DNA of 64,000 nt from positions 79,911,738 to 79,975,737 of the forward strand of contig CM034531.1 in NCBI GenBank assembly GCA_020002185.1, written 5' to 3'. The notes under the pieces were generated by a model. It was not told the origin of the DNA and ran no database searches. It saw only the letters and a program-made list of their open reading frames with translations. Shown piece by piece: positions 32,022 through 44,939 of this stretch. Origin of the DNA: Paraescarpia echinospica. Taxonomy: Eukaryota > Annelida > Polychaeta > Sabellida > Siboglinidae. Position 1 is the first letter of the stretch. Each line of letters starts with the position of its first letter. Position numbers and translations under genes: made by a program.

Positions 32022-33398
32022 TTAAATAGTCTGATTCTGCCCCTTGAACTTAGCCTCTGGTACTGGCAGTGAACTAGTGTCTTCTCTGGTAAACACTGAA
32101 CTAAAATACTCATTTAGGTCTTCTGCCATTAAGAATCCTTCTGATATTATATTTCCAGCACTATCTTCTAGAGGACCGACCTTATCCTGAACTTTCTGTT
32201 TGCTTCGAACATACGCATAAAAACTCTTGCTGTCATGTTTTATATTACAAGCTAATTTATGTTCATAGCTTCTCTTTGAATTTCTAATTTCAGCTGTAGC
32301 TTGGTTTAGTGCTTCTTTATAAATGTTGTAGTCTTCGTCATTTCCAGTACGTCTATATGACTTCCACATCATTTGTTTATACTTAATTTTTCTAATGGCT
32401 TCTTTCGATAAGTATTTCTTTCTGGTCCGTTTCCCTTGTTTTTTGAAGGGAACAAATTTATCTACGATGCACTCTATTTCATTCTTTAAGATATTCCAGC
32501 ATTCTGTTGCTGTCTTATTCTTCAGTGTATTATTCCAGTCTATCTTTGCTAAATATTTCCTCATTTCCTTATATCTTCCTTTGTGGAAATTTCTCCTGAA
32601 CTGCTTTTTATTATTTCTTTCTGATTTTACTTTGATGGTAAAATGTATCTGGTTGTGATCACTACTTCCCAGAGGCTCACATAATTTAACATTGTCAACT
32701 AATTCATTCTGTGAGGACAAAACTAAGTCTAACACATTCTCTCCCCTGGTTGGTTCTAGCACATGTTGAGAAAGGAAACTATCTTGTACTAAAACTAAAA
32801 ACTTGTGGTCCTCACTACCCATACTCTGTAGAGATTTCCATTTTATATGCCCATGGTTAAAATCCCCCATAATAACACAGTCCCGTTTGCTCACTTCCCT
32901 TATAGCGTTTTGTATTTTTTCATTCTCTTCTATGCTTATGTTTGGACTTCGATAAACTAATCCAACCGTTAACGTTGAGTTTCCTGTAACTATGTTACAC
33001 CAAACAGCTTCTTCGCAATCTGCTTCTCTGTCTAATTTTATTTCATAAGCCTGGATAGGTTCTTTAATATATAAAATAACTCCACCTCCCCTTCTTCCTA
33101 TTCTATCTTTCCTAAACATTACATATCCTGTCAGTCCCAATTCGACATCTGATATATCGGTGGTTCCCCATGATTCGGTTATACCTATTATGTGAGGGTC
33201 AGTATCTTCTACCATAATGTTTAGTTCATTTCTTTTGTTTACTATACTCCTTGCATTTAAACAAACACATTTATACCCAGCTTCAGAACAGTTTTCCAGA
33301 CTGTTCTTTGCTGAATTATTTTTGCTGCCTTTATCTATGCCTCCAGTTTCAGGCTTCTCTGCGAGTCCCCCCTGCGAATTTAGTTTAAATAGATGCAA
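32022..33398 (-). CDS. CR1-like apurinic-type endonuclease part of ORF2 (copy A)
   Basis: 458-codon open frame. Exo/endo/phosphatase fold motifs: CLNARSIVNKRNEL, GITESWG, YRSPN, VIMGDFNHGHIKW and SSDHNQI, followed by a linker leading to the RT. The enzyme nicks target DNA to prime reverse transcription. The frame ends early because of a 1-bp deletion near 32,040 relative to copy B. Its start overlaps the end of ORF1 by 19 bp. Confidence 0.85.
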   Translation of the reverse strand: MHLFKLNSQGGLAEKPETGGIDKGSKNNSAKNSLENCSEAGYKCVCLNARSIVNKRNELNIMVEDTDPHIIGITESWGTTDISDVELGLTGYVMFRKDRIGRRGGGVILYIKEPIQAYEIKLDREADCEEAVWCNIVTGNSTLTVGLVYRSPNISIEENEKIQNAIREVSKRDCVIMGDFNHGHIKWKSLQSMGSEDHKFLVLVQDSFLSQHVLEPTRGENVLDLVLSSQNELVDNVKLCEPLGSSDHNQIHFTIKVKSERNNKKQFRRNFHKGRYKEMRKYLAKIDWNNTLKNKTATECWNILKNEIECIVDKFVPFKKQGKRTRKKYLSKEAIRKIKYKQMMWKSYRRTGNDEDYNIYKEALNQATAEIRNSKRSYEHKLACNIKHDSKSFYAYVRSKQKVQDKVGPLEDSAGNIISEGFLMAEDLNEYFSSVFTREDTSSLPVPEAKFKGQNQTI

Positions 33399-34783
33399 CC
33401 TGTCCCACTGTCAACAGATCGCAGCAGATTCTCTGAGAATACTGCTGCCCCCTTTCCACTTAGATGGAGGCCATCTCTCATGTACATATCTTCTCTCCCA
33501 ACAAAGTACCCCCATAAATCTATGAATCCCACGCCCTCTTCCTCACACATCTGCTCAACTAGTGCGTTGATCGCCATCCTCTTACAGTTTCTGTATCTTG
33601 CCCCCCTTCCTCCCATTACTGGCAAAATTCCTGAGAGAATAACCTGTTCCACTCTTGTCTTCTTTAGCTTCCTCACTAGATGTCTGTACTTCTGAACTAT
33701 ACCAGTTGTTCCCTCCTTGTCTGCATTGTTTGTCCCAACGTGTACTAGTATAGACCCTCCCTTGCCATGCCCCAATACCTTCTCTACCCTTTCGGTCACA
33801 TGCTCTATCCTAGCCCCCGGTAGACATACAACAACGTCCTTCCCCTCGCATATAGTCTTGTCTGTTTTTCTCAGAATTGAATCGCCCATAAACACTCTCT
33901 CTTTTCTCCTTGCCCCCTCAATCACTGCCTCGGAGTAGCTCCTCCGGTTTGCATATGTCTGGTTGTTGTCTTTTCCTCTTGTCGTCTTCTCTCCTGTCAC
34001 ATTCTCTTCCATTCCCTTCTTTCCTGTCGCGTTTTCTCTTGTCCCCTTTCCTCCTGTCATCTTCTCTTCTAGCACATTTACTCTCACTTCCTTTCGTCCC
34101 TTCTTCTTTCCTCCCATCACATTTTCTTCTCTCCTCTCCCGTCCCTTTTCCCCGGCTACCTCCTTCACTACGGTCACTTTCTCCCCTGTCACCTTCACGC
34201 CTGTCATGTTTTCTGTTTTTTGCTGAACACTCTGTCTTCTTCCATCAGTCTTCTGTCTCACAGTCTTACCAACTGCCTCTGTGGTATCTACCTCTTCACC
34301 ACCTGTATCGATGTCGTGTCTCTCCTCGTTCTCTACAGTCTGACTACCTGCTGATCTATCCCCACTGGCCCGTTTTCTTTTCCTCTGCCGAACACTTTTC
34401 CTCCGTCCCTCTGTTTTCTCAATGTCTTGTTCCTTCACACCGGTCACCTTCCTTCCTCTCAGTCTCCTTTCTTCAGTCTCCGTGTCACAACTCTGCTCCT
34501 TCTGTGTTGTAGAATTCTCAACTCTCTCCGCGTCATCCCTCTCTGCTCCATCTATTTCTTTGTTGAGTCTCGCCTCCATCTCCTTCACTATATCCGTCAA
34601 CTTACACACCTCCTTCATCAGACATTCCACCCTCAAACACCCCATACACCGAAAGGTGAATCCGTTATCTTTGGTCTCTGCCCATGATTTTGGACAGCCA
34701 GACAACGCAAAATCCACCCAGCACTGGCAGTCGTTGCAAACTAGGTGTCGTTTTGCCCTGAGTTGCCGCTTGCAAGGTGCCAT
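33380..34783 (-). CDS. CR1-like ORF1: zinc finger, charged linker, SGNH esterase (copy A)
   Basis: 467 residues, ATG at 34,783. N-terminal Cys-rich PHD-like finger (CNDC, then CPKSW, then CMGC; residues ~18-60). A long Lys/Glu/Gly linker with repeated T-G-(E/G)-K units (~85-290). An SGNH/GDSL hydrolase domain follows: block I VFMGDS (~300), GARIEHV, block III HVGTNN, block V DGLHLS (~455). Such esterase-type ORF1 proteins are known in CR1/L2 elements and help form the RNA particle. This copy is intact. Confidence 0.88.
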   Translation of the reverse strand: MAPCKRQLRAKRHLVCNDCQCWVDFALSGCPKSWAETKDNGFTFRCMGCLRVECLMKEVCKLTDIVKEMEARLNKEIDGAERDDAERVENSTTQKEQSCDTETEERRLRGRKVTGVKEQDIEKTEGRRKSVRQRKRKRASGDRSAGSQTVENEERHDIDTGGEEVDTTEAVGKTVRQKTDGRRQSVQQKTENMTGVKVTGEKVTVVKEVAGEKGRERREENVMGGKKKGRKEVRVNVLEEKMTGGKGTRENATGKKGMEENVTGEKTTRGKDNNQTYANRRSYSEAVIEGARRKERVFMGDSILRKTDKTICEGKDVVVCLPGARIEHVTERVEKVLGHGKGGSILVHVGTNNADKEGTTGIVQKYRHLVRKLKKTRVEQVILSGILPVMGGRGARYRNCKRMAINALVEQMCEEEGVGFIDLWGYFVGREDMYMRDGLHLSGKGAAVFSENLLRSVDSGTGCIYLN

Positions 34784-35371
34784 ATCAGAATTTATTTATG
34801 TTCAAAGTAGTTTTATGTAGTCTTTGAAAATACTTTTCTGTGTACAATTTACACCAGATTGTTTAGGTTATAGTTAGTTATATTTGTTAACACACAGTGA
34901 CACACCGTGCCTTACCTAGTTACGATGTCGATGACAATGTATTCAAGTTAGGCTTATATACAAGGTAGTCTTTACAAAGAATGTTTCCTGTGTACTATTA
35001 TACACTTTAAAAGATTGTTATTTCAGGTTTTAATTACTCATCTAACTACACCGATTATCTCAAATAACGCTATTATATTGTCGTTCACGGTACGCTTACT
35101 TCGCCAGTGACCTACTTTGTAAACAACGTTCCGATTACATTAACGTCCCCAATTATCGCTCGCAAATCGCCTACTTTTAATCTACTCTAGATTACTCCCT
35201 CTAGCTAACTTTTAACAAAAAATATTGCTTAATATATATCTATAATTACGTTATGTATGCTATACGCTCAATAATATCACTTATCTTGATCAAATATCCT
35301 TATATTTTCGCAAGTTTGCTGCACCAAATTCAAATCAATTCACCACCGGAAGTCCCCCAAATCAATTCACT

Positions 35372-37000
35372 TTGGTCGTTGAAGTAATTGGTGTCAATAT
35401 AGCGGCGTAATTCGTTTGCATCATACCGTTCTAGCGTTTTCGATAGAAAACTTAAGTTCGATATCGGGCGGTAGTTAGCGAGACAATTGACGTCGAGACC
35501 GCGTTTTTTTAGTATGGTGTCACCAACGCATGTGTCTTGTCCGCATGTACGACGCCCGATTCGAGTGACGGGTTTCTGATATCTGTAAGAATCCGTGCTA
35601 GTACGTCGATGTTTTCTTTCAGCAGGCTCGTCGGCATCGGGTCAAGGTCGCAGGATTTCGGAGACGACTGGAGAACGATCCGTCTGATGCAGTCGTTGTC
35701 GGCGTGAATTCACAGAGCTGCACGTGTTGGTAATCATCAGAAGGCTGTCGATCGAAAGTGTTCGTCTCGGCGCGCGAATCTATTTCACGACGTATATTTG
35801 AAATCGTCTCGACGAAAAACTGTTGAAATGTCTCAGCGAGGGCTACGTCACTGCACTACTCAGGCAACTGAGCGGTGCAGATCGGCCTAGCAGTGGTGAC
35901 GCCAAACATTGTCTTAATGTTGTGTCCAGCTTCACGTATAAACGTGCAGAAATGACTGGCCTTCGTTGCGGCGAGTTGTCGGCGGTATTCGTCTCGAAGC
36001 GTCGTATAAATCTGTCTGTGGACAGCGAGTCGCGTCTTTCGCCATCAGCGCTTGGCGCGGCGGAGGTCACACTTCGCATTGGACAACTCTTCCGTGTGTC
36101 ACGGAGTCTTCGGACGAACGTTGATGACACGCGGGTTGGTCGGCGCGTGTTTGTTGACGATGTCGCGATAGCGGTGTTGTAGTTGTCAATGAGCTACCCG
36201 GTGGTTCCGCAAATCACAGCGAACGCGTTGTAGATGTCAGTAGCAAAAGCCCGCTTGACGATCGACGCGAACTTTCGATAACTCACGCGACGTTTCGGAC
36301 GTGCAGGTTTTAGCACGTTAAGGTCACGCTCGAGTACGTAGTAATCAGTAAGCAGAGTACAGAGTAATCGGCCTTACAGGTCTCGATAGTAGGGTAGATG
36401 CACGGGGAGTAATCAATAGATCAAACGTGTTTCCACTCACGTGCGTCGCACTTGTCACATGCTGTACCAAACCGGCCTTGTCTATAAGAGTCGCAAGGTT
36501 CGTCGCGCCGGTTGAATTGGTGTTACCGTAATGAACATTAAAATAGCCACATATAATCGATTCATGTGGGTGGGTTGCAGCTGAGCTTAGCATATCGCCT
36601 AGATCGTTTATAAAATCATGAGACAGAGATGACGACGGTGGACGTTTATAGATGTATAAGCGGACGTTGCTGCGTGTTTCTGGACATTGTGTAACACTCA
36701 TACATTCAAAAGTATCGGTTGTGAATTCAGTTTCGGAAATCATGTTAAAGGTTGATTTGTAAAGTACTCCGACCCCTCGACGGTTCTTGCGTGGCTGATG
36801 ACACAGTTTGTAGCCGCCCGCCATCAGCGCGTTGATTTTAGCATTGTCGTCGCGTGAAAACCAGGTTTCTGTCAGTGTGATGGTTTCTAGGTGATGTTCA
36901 ACAATGCAATCGTTGATAAAATATGCCTTATTTCTAACCGATCGGTTCACGTATATCTCAGAAAATCTGTAGTGCGATTGACGTGTATGAAATTGTTCCT
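35372..37000 (-). mobile_element. L2-like LINE, 5' part (endonuclease and start of RT)
   Basis: Minus strand. 36,345-36,950 encodes an endonuclease domain in one open frame (ETITLTETWFSRDDN, RGVGVLYKSTF, SIICGYFNVHYG). The usual GDFN is GYFN here. The rest (35,380-36,300) is frameshifted: linker pieces and the RT entry LSFLSKTLERYDANELRRYI near 35,400. It continues at 30,416 after the CR1 insertion. Confidence 0.75.
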
Positions 37001-37610
37001 GTTGCTGGTTGGTGCGCTTGTTTGGAGTGTGTTGTTGTTGCGTGTTGACCCAGTAGGCAGAGAGTTCCTCGTCGTTGTTACAATGGCTGGAATTGGCTTA
37101 GGCGTTCACAGTTGACACTGACCGCCAGTGGTCTCTCTGTGAGTTGGTGTTGCGTAACAGATGCCCAATTGTTTCAGGTCATAGAAACTGCCCTGGTGAT
37201 ACGCATTAACGATTTCGTGGATCGCTGACACAGTTGGCGTAATTGTTGGTTTGTGGACGTGATCACCATGGCGACGATCAAGTTCGTTCACGATAGTGCG
37301 GCAAATAGAACACTGGCAGCGTCACATAAAATAACAAAAATCTAAGCAGACAGACACATCCAAACTGTAACTTTGCTTTCGTCGAAATTCATATACCTTC
37401 ACATCACACACAATGTAAAATCAAAGTAGAAAAAATGCTTGTAAGTATTGATTTCTTGAGAAGCTATTAGTCCACCCCATGATGTCAGGATTGCTTACCA
37501 TTTAAGCAACTCTACAATAAGATACATTATTTAATCATATCGAATTATTTCGTATTGTAGTATACACTGGCATTACTCCTGGTATTTTGTTTTATTTTGT
37601 TTGCTATTTT
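37001..37610. other. Non-coding, nothing recognised
   Basis: No gene supported; open frames are short and without recognisable domains. Confidence 0.4.
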
Positions 37611-37800
37611 ATATCTCCCTGAGGATGATGGTATTGATTTGCTGATTCCTCACCGTGTAAAGTCATAACTTCGTTTGTTTTCAAAACAGTACACATTAGG
37701 ATAAAAGTGTAATGCTTTTGCAAAATAAAAGTGTGTTTGTTGCTGTTGTGCAATATATTGATACTACTTTGGATAATTTTGAGGCATTCTGAACCTCTAT
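37611..37800. repeat. Fragment of the dispersed repeat family
   Basis: Starts tatatctccctgaggatg; shares gtgtaaagtcataact, ttttcaaaacagtacacatta and an AAAGTGTG block with 29,340-29,450 and, more distantly, 9,890-10,020. Confidence 0.5.
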
Positions 37801-38312
37801 TAGTATTAGTTTCTTTGCGAAAACATTACTCTCCTAGTTTGTCAAATAACTATATATTTAAATACAATTATTACAATTTTAGTATATTAAATTTGATTAT
37901 TTCTTATTGTGTCACGCACTGGTATTATTCCCGGTGACGCCAACTATCGATTTACTGGCCAAACGAGTTTACTACTCTGTATTGTCGCGAGTGATTTTTT
38001 CATTATAAATAGTACAGGTTAAGATAACGTTTTATCCAAACTAATGTTGGTTTGTTGCTATCCCATCGTACTTCTGCAGGTTATTTATGGTTATTTTTGA
38101 GTAATTTTGTTCACCTACGAGTATACCAGTGTTGTTTTTTGGCTAACAATTTACACATCGCTGTTAGGTCGCAAATGTTCTTATGCAAATACAAGTGACG
38201 ATACAACTGTACCCCGTTCACCATATTCATTTAGATTACTTCCAGCTATGACCCCTATTGGCATTATTCATTACATATTTGAGCCATTTTGTATAATAAT
38301 ATCCTATGTGTG

Positions 38313-38344
<32 letters not shown>

Positions 38345-39040
38345 TGCGTGAGTGCTCACGTTTAGTCCAAATTTATACTGACTTGTCAGTCTGTCGAACT
38401 CATAACTCGGGAATGCAATGTATATGTCCTAAATAGATCACTACCTCGCCTCTCACTTCATATGTATAGAAAACATCTACATGGAATTCAATTATTTGAT
38501 GCAAATTACAAATGGCGGATGTCAAGTTGAAATCAGTTTGAAAAATACTGTAGCTGATTGAGCGTGATGTTCCAGGGTACCTGTTTTTCGTAAGTTTCAA
38601 AGAAACGACGGTAAACCTTTGCACTTTGATGCAAAGGTAGTACCATGCAAATGATAGACTATAGGACAACCCGTTTTCTTATCTTTAAAATATTGTCAAG
38701 AACCTAAAAGTGATAGTGATACAATCAGCCGTGGATCATCACATTTGTGAGCAACGTTGCATTTAACCAGGACTTTTCCGAGCCAGTGTGAATGTATATA
38801 TTTTACGTGGTCAAGTCGTCACATCTGTTCGGAAATACGCATGTCGTAACGTTCGGACCAACCTACTCTGAATCCTTGCAACAAACATAAGCCAACATAT
38901 AAAACCGCTAAGACGTGGAGAGAATTCAAAATAATATGTTTTATTCGTAGCGACACAGACAACAACTGATCCTTTTCTTTAAAAACAAAAATGCGACTGT
39001 TCTATTATATTATCGACCATTGATGATAGCTTGCGACGCG
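37801..39040. other. Non-coding, short TG/TGCG array
   Basis: A TG/TGCG repeat at 38,307-38,349; otherwise nothing recognised. Confidence 0.45.
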
Positions 39041-39225
39041 TTACGGCCAACCGCACACGGAGTACTGCGGCTTGAAGACAGTACCCGAGGCGCACGGACG
39101 TATCCAGCAGGCGCCCCACGCATTGCATTGCACATACTTGGTCTTGTCGACGTATGCGAAGAAGTACTTGCCCAAATTGCGGTTGGCCTGTGTGCATGGC
39201 GAATTATCCTCGCAGTCATACACGC
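39041..39225 (-). CDS. Chitin-binding exon (exon 5) of host gene 2
   Basis: 185 bp, the same length as exon 5 of host gene 1, after a TTTTAG acceptor and ending at TAA (39,041-39,043). It encodes [35 protein letters not shown] and a final Cys: six cysteines in a peritrophin-like spacing, starting in the same phase as its counterpart. The nearest upstream exon is 7.3 kb away, and that exon ends in a premature stop, so whether it is still joined is unclear. Confidence 0.75.
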
Positions 39226-39244
39226 CTAAAACGTAATATCGGGA

Positions 39245-39385
<141 letters not shown>

Positions 39386-39394
39386 AATATTTGG

Positions 39395-39760
39395 AATAAC
39401 TCAATATTAATAATAATAATAAAGTAACTTATTTTGCGTCTAAATGCTCGAAAACCAAGCTCAGAGGCGCATCAAAGCAAAAGGATTAGTCAATATCAGA
39501 ATCTATAAGCCATATTAAAGTTGTCAACAAATGGATCAGTACGCCAAGGAGCTAAGGTGGATAAGCAAGGTTATAAAGGTAATTTTTTTATGACGGCGTA
39601 ATTGTATATTTTCAACTGATCTAACACTTAGAGGGAGCAGATTCCAAAGAGTTGGTGCAGCAACATAAAAATAGCATTGACTTCTCTAGGAACAAGTTAT
39701 ATCAGAACTAGATGATCGAAGCTGGATAGGCTTATTCACAGGAGTAAGCAATCAATATAA
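39395..39760 (-). mobile_element. L2-like LINE C-terminal fragment
   Basis: Minus strand, frameshifted, recognisable from a LWN-LP-SVRSVENIQ type stretch near 39,560-39,650 and a 3' (ATT)n near 39,400-39,420. Confidence 0.5.
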
Positions 39761-39789
39761 ATACCATTATTAATTATATTCGTTACTAT

Positions 39790-40599
39790 AATGACCATTA
39801 TGGTTAGTTTATTAATGTTGGGGCGATTGGCTCACTTCTTCTATGTAGTATGCGTTGCTCAGGGGATAGAGTACCCCAGCCTTTCTGTTTGTACATGTAT
39901 ATGTATGGCTAATGAACTTGGTAATTACGCCCCTACTATGGAACTTTTAAACAATCGTGATTGTCACTCCTATGTACGGGGTCTTCGGCATTCCATGCCT
40001 ATGATTAACATGGTATTAAATAAACGGAATGCCACTTTCTCACTGCTGCATGATTTTTCTAGTTATGACTGATATTTACGGAAACTAGCTCAGGCTCCAT
40101 GTCAGTTTACTATGATATTAAAACGTACTCAGATTTAGTAGGGCTACTATTATCAACGATACAAGATGTAGGCATGCGACATAAATATGCTGGTTGCTTG
40201 AAAATAAATATTTTGGTATAATGATCATTAACAATCCTAAACAAATGATAAATAACAATGCATTTCTCTGATTTATGGGTGGTTTACAAAATAATTGTCT
40301 AAATAATATCTTAGATATGAATACTAAAAAGGAAAATATTGAACTGCCATTAATAAGCCGATCATCATATTGTGATTTTGATTAATTTAATTTATTAGCC
40401 AAAAATAATTAACATTTCAGTATTCTCAGCTCTAATGTACAATCAATAAATAAAAAAATAAAGAACTCGAGGCATATGTAGAATATGTATCTTCTTTAAA
40501 TTTTTAATTTAGTGATTTAGTGTGATATGTCTTCAAGAAAGAGGGCTATCTGATGTGGATGCATCAATAAAAGATGTTTAATAACATATTGTAAATTAT
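39790..40599. other. Non-coding, nothing recognised
   Basis: AT-rich; no supported gene. It may include the decayed 5' end of the LINE that follows. Confidence 0.4.
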
Positions 40600-41317
40600 G
40601 AAGTAAAGGTGAAATTAAATATGTATAAAAATTGGGAAGGACAAATATTACAAGTAATTGGAGAAGGCTTATCACAGACGGTCACCATAGGAAATATATA
40701 TCGACCTCTAAGGCCTTCAAATGAAAACTATAATGAATTTGCAATGATTATATCATCCATGCAAACTCATAAAAGTAATATTATTCTTGCAGGGGATTAC
40801 AATATAAATTTGTTAAAAATAAATGAGCAAGAACATTGCAGCAGTTTCTTTGATTTGCTAACTTCATTTAGTCTCTTCCCCTAAATCACTCTTCCAACTA
40901 GGTTTACTACCAACGGTGGTACACTAATTGATAATTTTATGTAACTTAACAAAGCATACATTAGAGAATACTGCAGGAATATTAATAAAGACATTTTATG
41001 ACCATCAACACTATTTCATGATTATGGATACTGCTCTGAAAAAAGAACATCTTACAAAATGTATACAAATTAATATACAAAATAAAGAAGTCATGTCAAA
41101 AGTTACAGATGAATTAATATCTTCTGAAATATATAAGAAATTAGATAAAAGACTAGATGCTGACCCTAACCATAATTATAATATTCAATTAAATAAATCA
41201 AACTAAAAATAAATATATGATTAGTAAATTAGTGAAGTTTAATACATACAAACATAAAAGGTCTACATGGATAACTCAAGGTCTGCTATCTTCAATAAAG
41301 TACAGAGATACACTTTA
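40600..41317 (+). mobile_element. AT-rich Jockey-like LINE, 5' part (endonuclease remnant)
   Basis: Plus strand. Endonuclease motifs GNIYRPLRPSNENY and IILAGDYNINLL (40,609-40,884), then degraded text with TRFTTNGGTLIDNFM. It breaks off at 41,317 where another LINE fragment begins and resumes near 42,640. Confidence 0.7.
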
Positions 41318-42562
41318 CAAACAGTTTTAAATATCTTGGCACTTTTTATGACAACAAGCTGTCTTTCACTGACAACACTGATCACATTGTAAAAAAGGCA
41401 AACCAGCGCCTCTAACTTCTAAAGAAATTGAGATCTTTTGATGTGAGCCAAGAAATCATGGAAATGGTTTATAAGAATTTATTAAAGAGTGTTCTGACCT
41501 TCAATGGTGTTGTATGGTTTGGTAACCTGAACATGAAAGACAAAGGTAGGCTGTCTCGCATTGTCAAAGTCGCAAGAAAAATTATTGGGTCAGGGCAGTA
41601 CTCGCTGGAAGACTTGCACATTGGCGCTGTCAGAAGGAAATCTACTATTATTGTCTGCGACCCCACCCATCCTCTTTTTGGTCAGTTCCACCAGCTTCCG
41701 TCAGGCCGACGATATAAGATGCCCCTTGCTCGGAAGAATCTCTTTAATAAATCTTTTATACCAACTGCAGTGTCCATTCTCAACTGTAAGTGAGGGTATT
41801 CTGTAACAATATTTTGATTGCGTTTAATTTGCTGTATAATCAATACTCTGCTGGATCACTATTACTGTTTTGTTTTAGGCACCCCTTCATGGTACATTGT
41901 ATGTCATTATACTGTGCTGTTTATGCCTTAGTGTCCAGCAGTGTCTATGTCGTGGCTCCACAGTGGCTGTGTTATAACATGTAATGCCGGCGCCAGACGT
42001 CTTGTCATGGTAATGCCATTCTTCTTCTTCTTTATTATTATTATTATTTAACTTAAGGACAGAATGCTCATGATAAAAGAGTACATGTGTAAATGAATCT
42101 TAGGAATTTTAGGCATTACTGTGACGTCATAATAATCTCTTGCAATATATATGTGTTTAAATTAATAATTATAATCTGTGATAGAATGCTTACCATTTTA
42201 TAATGTTTACCATTGTATAATGTATTTACTATGACCCCATGTATTACCTTGATTGTTTACAGTACTACTTGTATGATATACATTCTCCTCCATTGGTTTA
42301 CTTGTTTACCTGTTTACTTATTTACTTATCTACTTATCTATTGTGGTTTACTTATCTATGTGTATGTGATCTATCACTATATGCTATTGTGCATGTGATA
42401 TGAATATTACGTGATAACCTCGCTCTTAGTACTTATCTTAACCTTGTATACATACATGTGTAAGTTAAACTTACTCTATGTTTTTACTCATTATATATGC
42501 AAGCCTAAAGGAAATTTCCTGTAGCCCAACATACAGTAAAGTTATTTTATTGTATTGTATTG
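41318..42562 (+). mobile_element. L2/Rex1-like LINE 3' fragment nested in the Jockey-like LINE
   Basis: Plus strand. Encodes the end of an RT (KYLGTFYDN, LRSFDVSQEIMEMVYKNLL, VLTFNGVVWFGNL, DPTHPLFGQFHQLPSGRRY, SFIPTAVSILN), followed by a 3' UTR ending in TTATTGTATTGTATTG. 5' truncation and a short terminal repeat are typical of L2-type insertions. Confidence 0.75.
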
Positions 42563-42639
42563 AAATTAATAAAACCTGAATCTCCTGAATATTAAGTGGT
42601 AAAGTGTAACCTAAAACATATATACCGTTATATTGAAAA

Positions 42640-44440
42640 GGAGCTTTCGCATAGCAAAGCAATCATATTTTGAAACATGCGTTAATCAATTCAAATTTGA
42701 CATAAAAACACATTGAAAATTATCAATGAATTTCTGTCTAAAAGTAAAACTAACAAATAATTTCCAAAATATTATAAAGAATCAAATTCTATTTTGACAG
42801 ATAAAGTTGAAATTGTAAACAAATTTAACAGTTTTTTTTATATTAATACAGGAAATAATCTGACAAGAGATATTAAATACAAAGGCGTTCATTATTATTT
42901 ATATTACCAAAATAAAACGGTGAACATTTAAATGTGTTGAAGAAGATACCATACAAAAATAATTTACCCAACAACATTAGCTGCGGATTTGATGGTGTCT
43001 CCACTAAATTGTTAAACTTAATTGAACCTGCAATAACTAAATATTTCACATTATTTACAAACCAAGTATTAACCACAGGAATATTTCCTGATAAATTAAA
43101 GACTGCTAAGGTTATTCCAATTTACAAAAAGGTGAGCCAACAGCCTTTAGTAATTATATACCTATATTTCTTCTACCAGCTATTTCAAAAGTACCTGAAC
43201 AAATTATTCTTGACCAATTGTCTTCATATCTAAAATATACTAAACGTTTTATGACCACCAGTACGGTTTCCGACCTAAGCATTCAACAGAGTATGCCGCA
43301 ATGGAATTAATAGATAGAATAATAACTCAAATGGATAAGGATGAAATACTCATAAACATTTATTTAGATCTATCTAAAGCATTTGACACAATTGATCATT
43401 TAATATTAATTGATCAATTAAAATATTATGGTGTAAATGGTACAAACCTTAATTTATTCCATAGCTACCTAAATGGTCGTAAACAATATACTGAAATTTA
43501 TAAGATAAAATCAAACATTTTACCAATAAAAACGGGTGTACCACAAGGCACGATCCTCGGACCTCTGTTATTTATTTTATATGTCAATGATTTTGCATAT
43601 GCCGGTAACATTTAAAATTTTATCATTTACGATGATGACACAACTTTATCCAATACATTAAATACTTTTAACGATAACGTACACGACAAAAATGTCTAAT
43701 TTCTAATAAACGAAGAACATTTTAAAATAAATGAATGGCTACAAATAAATAAATTATCTTTAAACATAGCAAAATCCAAACACAAACGTTTCAAAAAATA
43801 TACAGAGCCTTACTCTCTCTCAAGATAGACAGCATAAATATCGAACAAGTTAAATAATTTAATTTCTTAAGTTTATTTATTGATACAAATTTGAACTGGA
43901 AAAAACATGCTGAAAGAATTTCAAATGCCTGTTCTAAAAAGATAGGAAATTTTAAATAAATTAAAACATGTGTTACCTCTACAAGTTAAAATAGTGTTAT
44001 GTAATTTTACCACAAAGTAATTACCATATCATGGCATGGGTCTTCCAATCAAATAGAATAATAAAAAAATAAAAAACAATCTCTAAGAATTATTACCTCT
44101 TATAATTATAATTCTCACACAGTTCCACTATATAAAAATCTCAACATGTTAAAAAACAGATGACATTCTTAAACTACAAGAATTAACTTTTATTATTAGT
44201 ACTTACATAACGAGTTACCGTTTTATTTACAAAACCGGAGGATAATTTTAAACTGTGACATACATAATTATGATACACGAATTAAGAAGGAATTACACAC
44301 TTTCAAAGCAAAACACGAATATGCAAAGAAATGTTTTAGGCATAACTTGCAATTTTTAATAAATAGCATTCCTGATATAGTTTAAGAAAAGCTTAATACA
44401 CACAGTTTAGAAAGATTTGCCAAGTACGTATAACTTTAAT
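42640..44440 (+). mobile_element. AT-rich Jockey-like LINE, 3' part (RT)
   Basis: Plus strand. RT blocks in several frames: CGFDGVSTKLLNLI (near 42,980), a QYGFRPKHSTEYAAMELIDRI-like passage broken near 43,250, IYLDLSKAFDTIDH, GVPQGTILGPLLFILYVND (43,301-43,615), then a decayed YDDDT-like site near 43,630. The C-terminal IHNYDTR-like text is near 44,260. Confidence 0.75.
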
Positions 44441-44567
44441 TTGTACACAATTATCAAATTACATGTACAAGATAAGCAATATTAAACATTACTACCACCT
44501 GTCAAGTTTATATTTTATAATAAATGGTGCCAAAACCACAAACTATGTAAATATGTGGGCATGTTTA

Positions 44568-44738
<171 letters not shown>

Positions 44739-44939
44739 CTTTTCTACGTACGTACACATACATGATCAGATATGTTTATTATGTTGGTTTTTTTCTCTGG
44801 AAGAATTATATTGATTCAGCTAAATTTCGAATTGTATTGATTCAGCTAAATTTCTCACAAAAGGTGGTTCCTCAACAGCGACTACCATAGCCTTAGAGGA
44901 GTCTCCTGACCCTATTTTTGTATTTACCATACATTATAC

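Larger units (their letters stand above)
30417..35371 (-). mobile_element. CR1-like LINE, copy A
   Basis: Minus-strand non-LTR element with ORF1 (PHD-like finger plus SGNH esterase) and ORF2 (endonuclease plus reverse transcriptase). Homology to copy B spans about 30,417-34,845. The extra ~520 bp to ~35,371 is probably the rest of its 5' UTR, since the host L2-like LINE resumes only there. It carries an intact ORF1 and endonuclease but a broken RT. Confidence 0.85.

Noticed and set aside
33910..34820. Long plus-strand Ser/Pro/Leu-rich frames (also 50,697-51,727)
   Set aside because: Antisense shadows of the CR1-like ORF1 linker; they recur in both copies only because the copies are identical.
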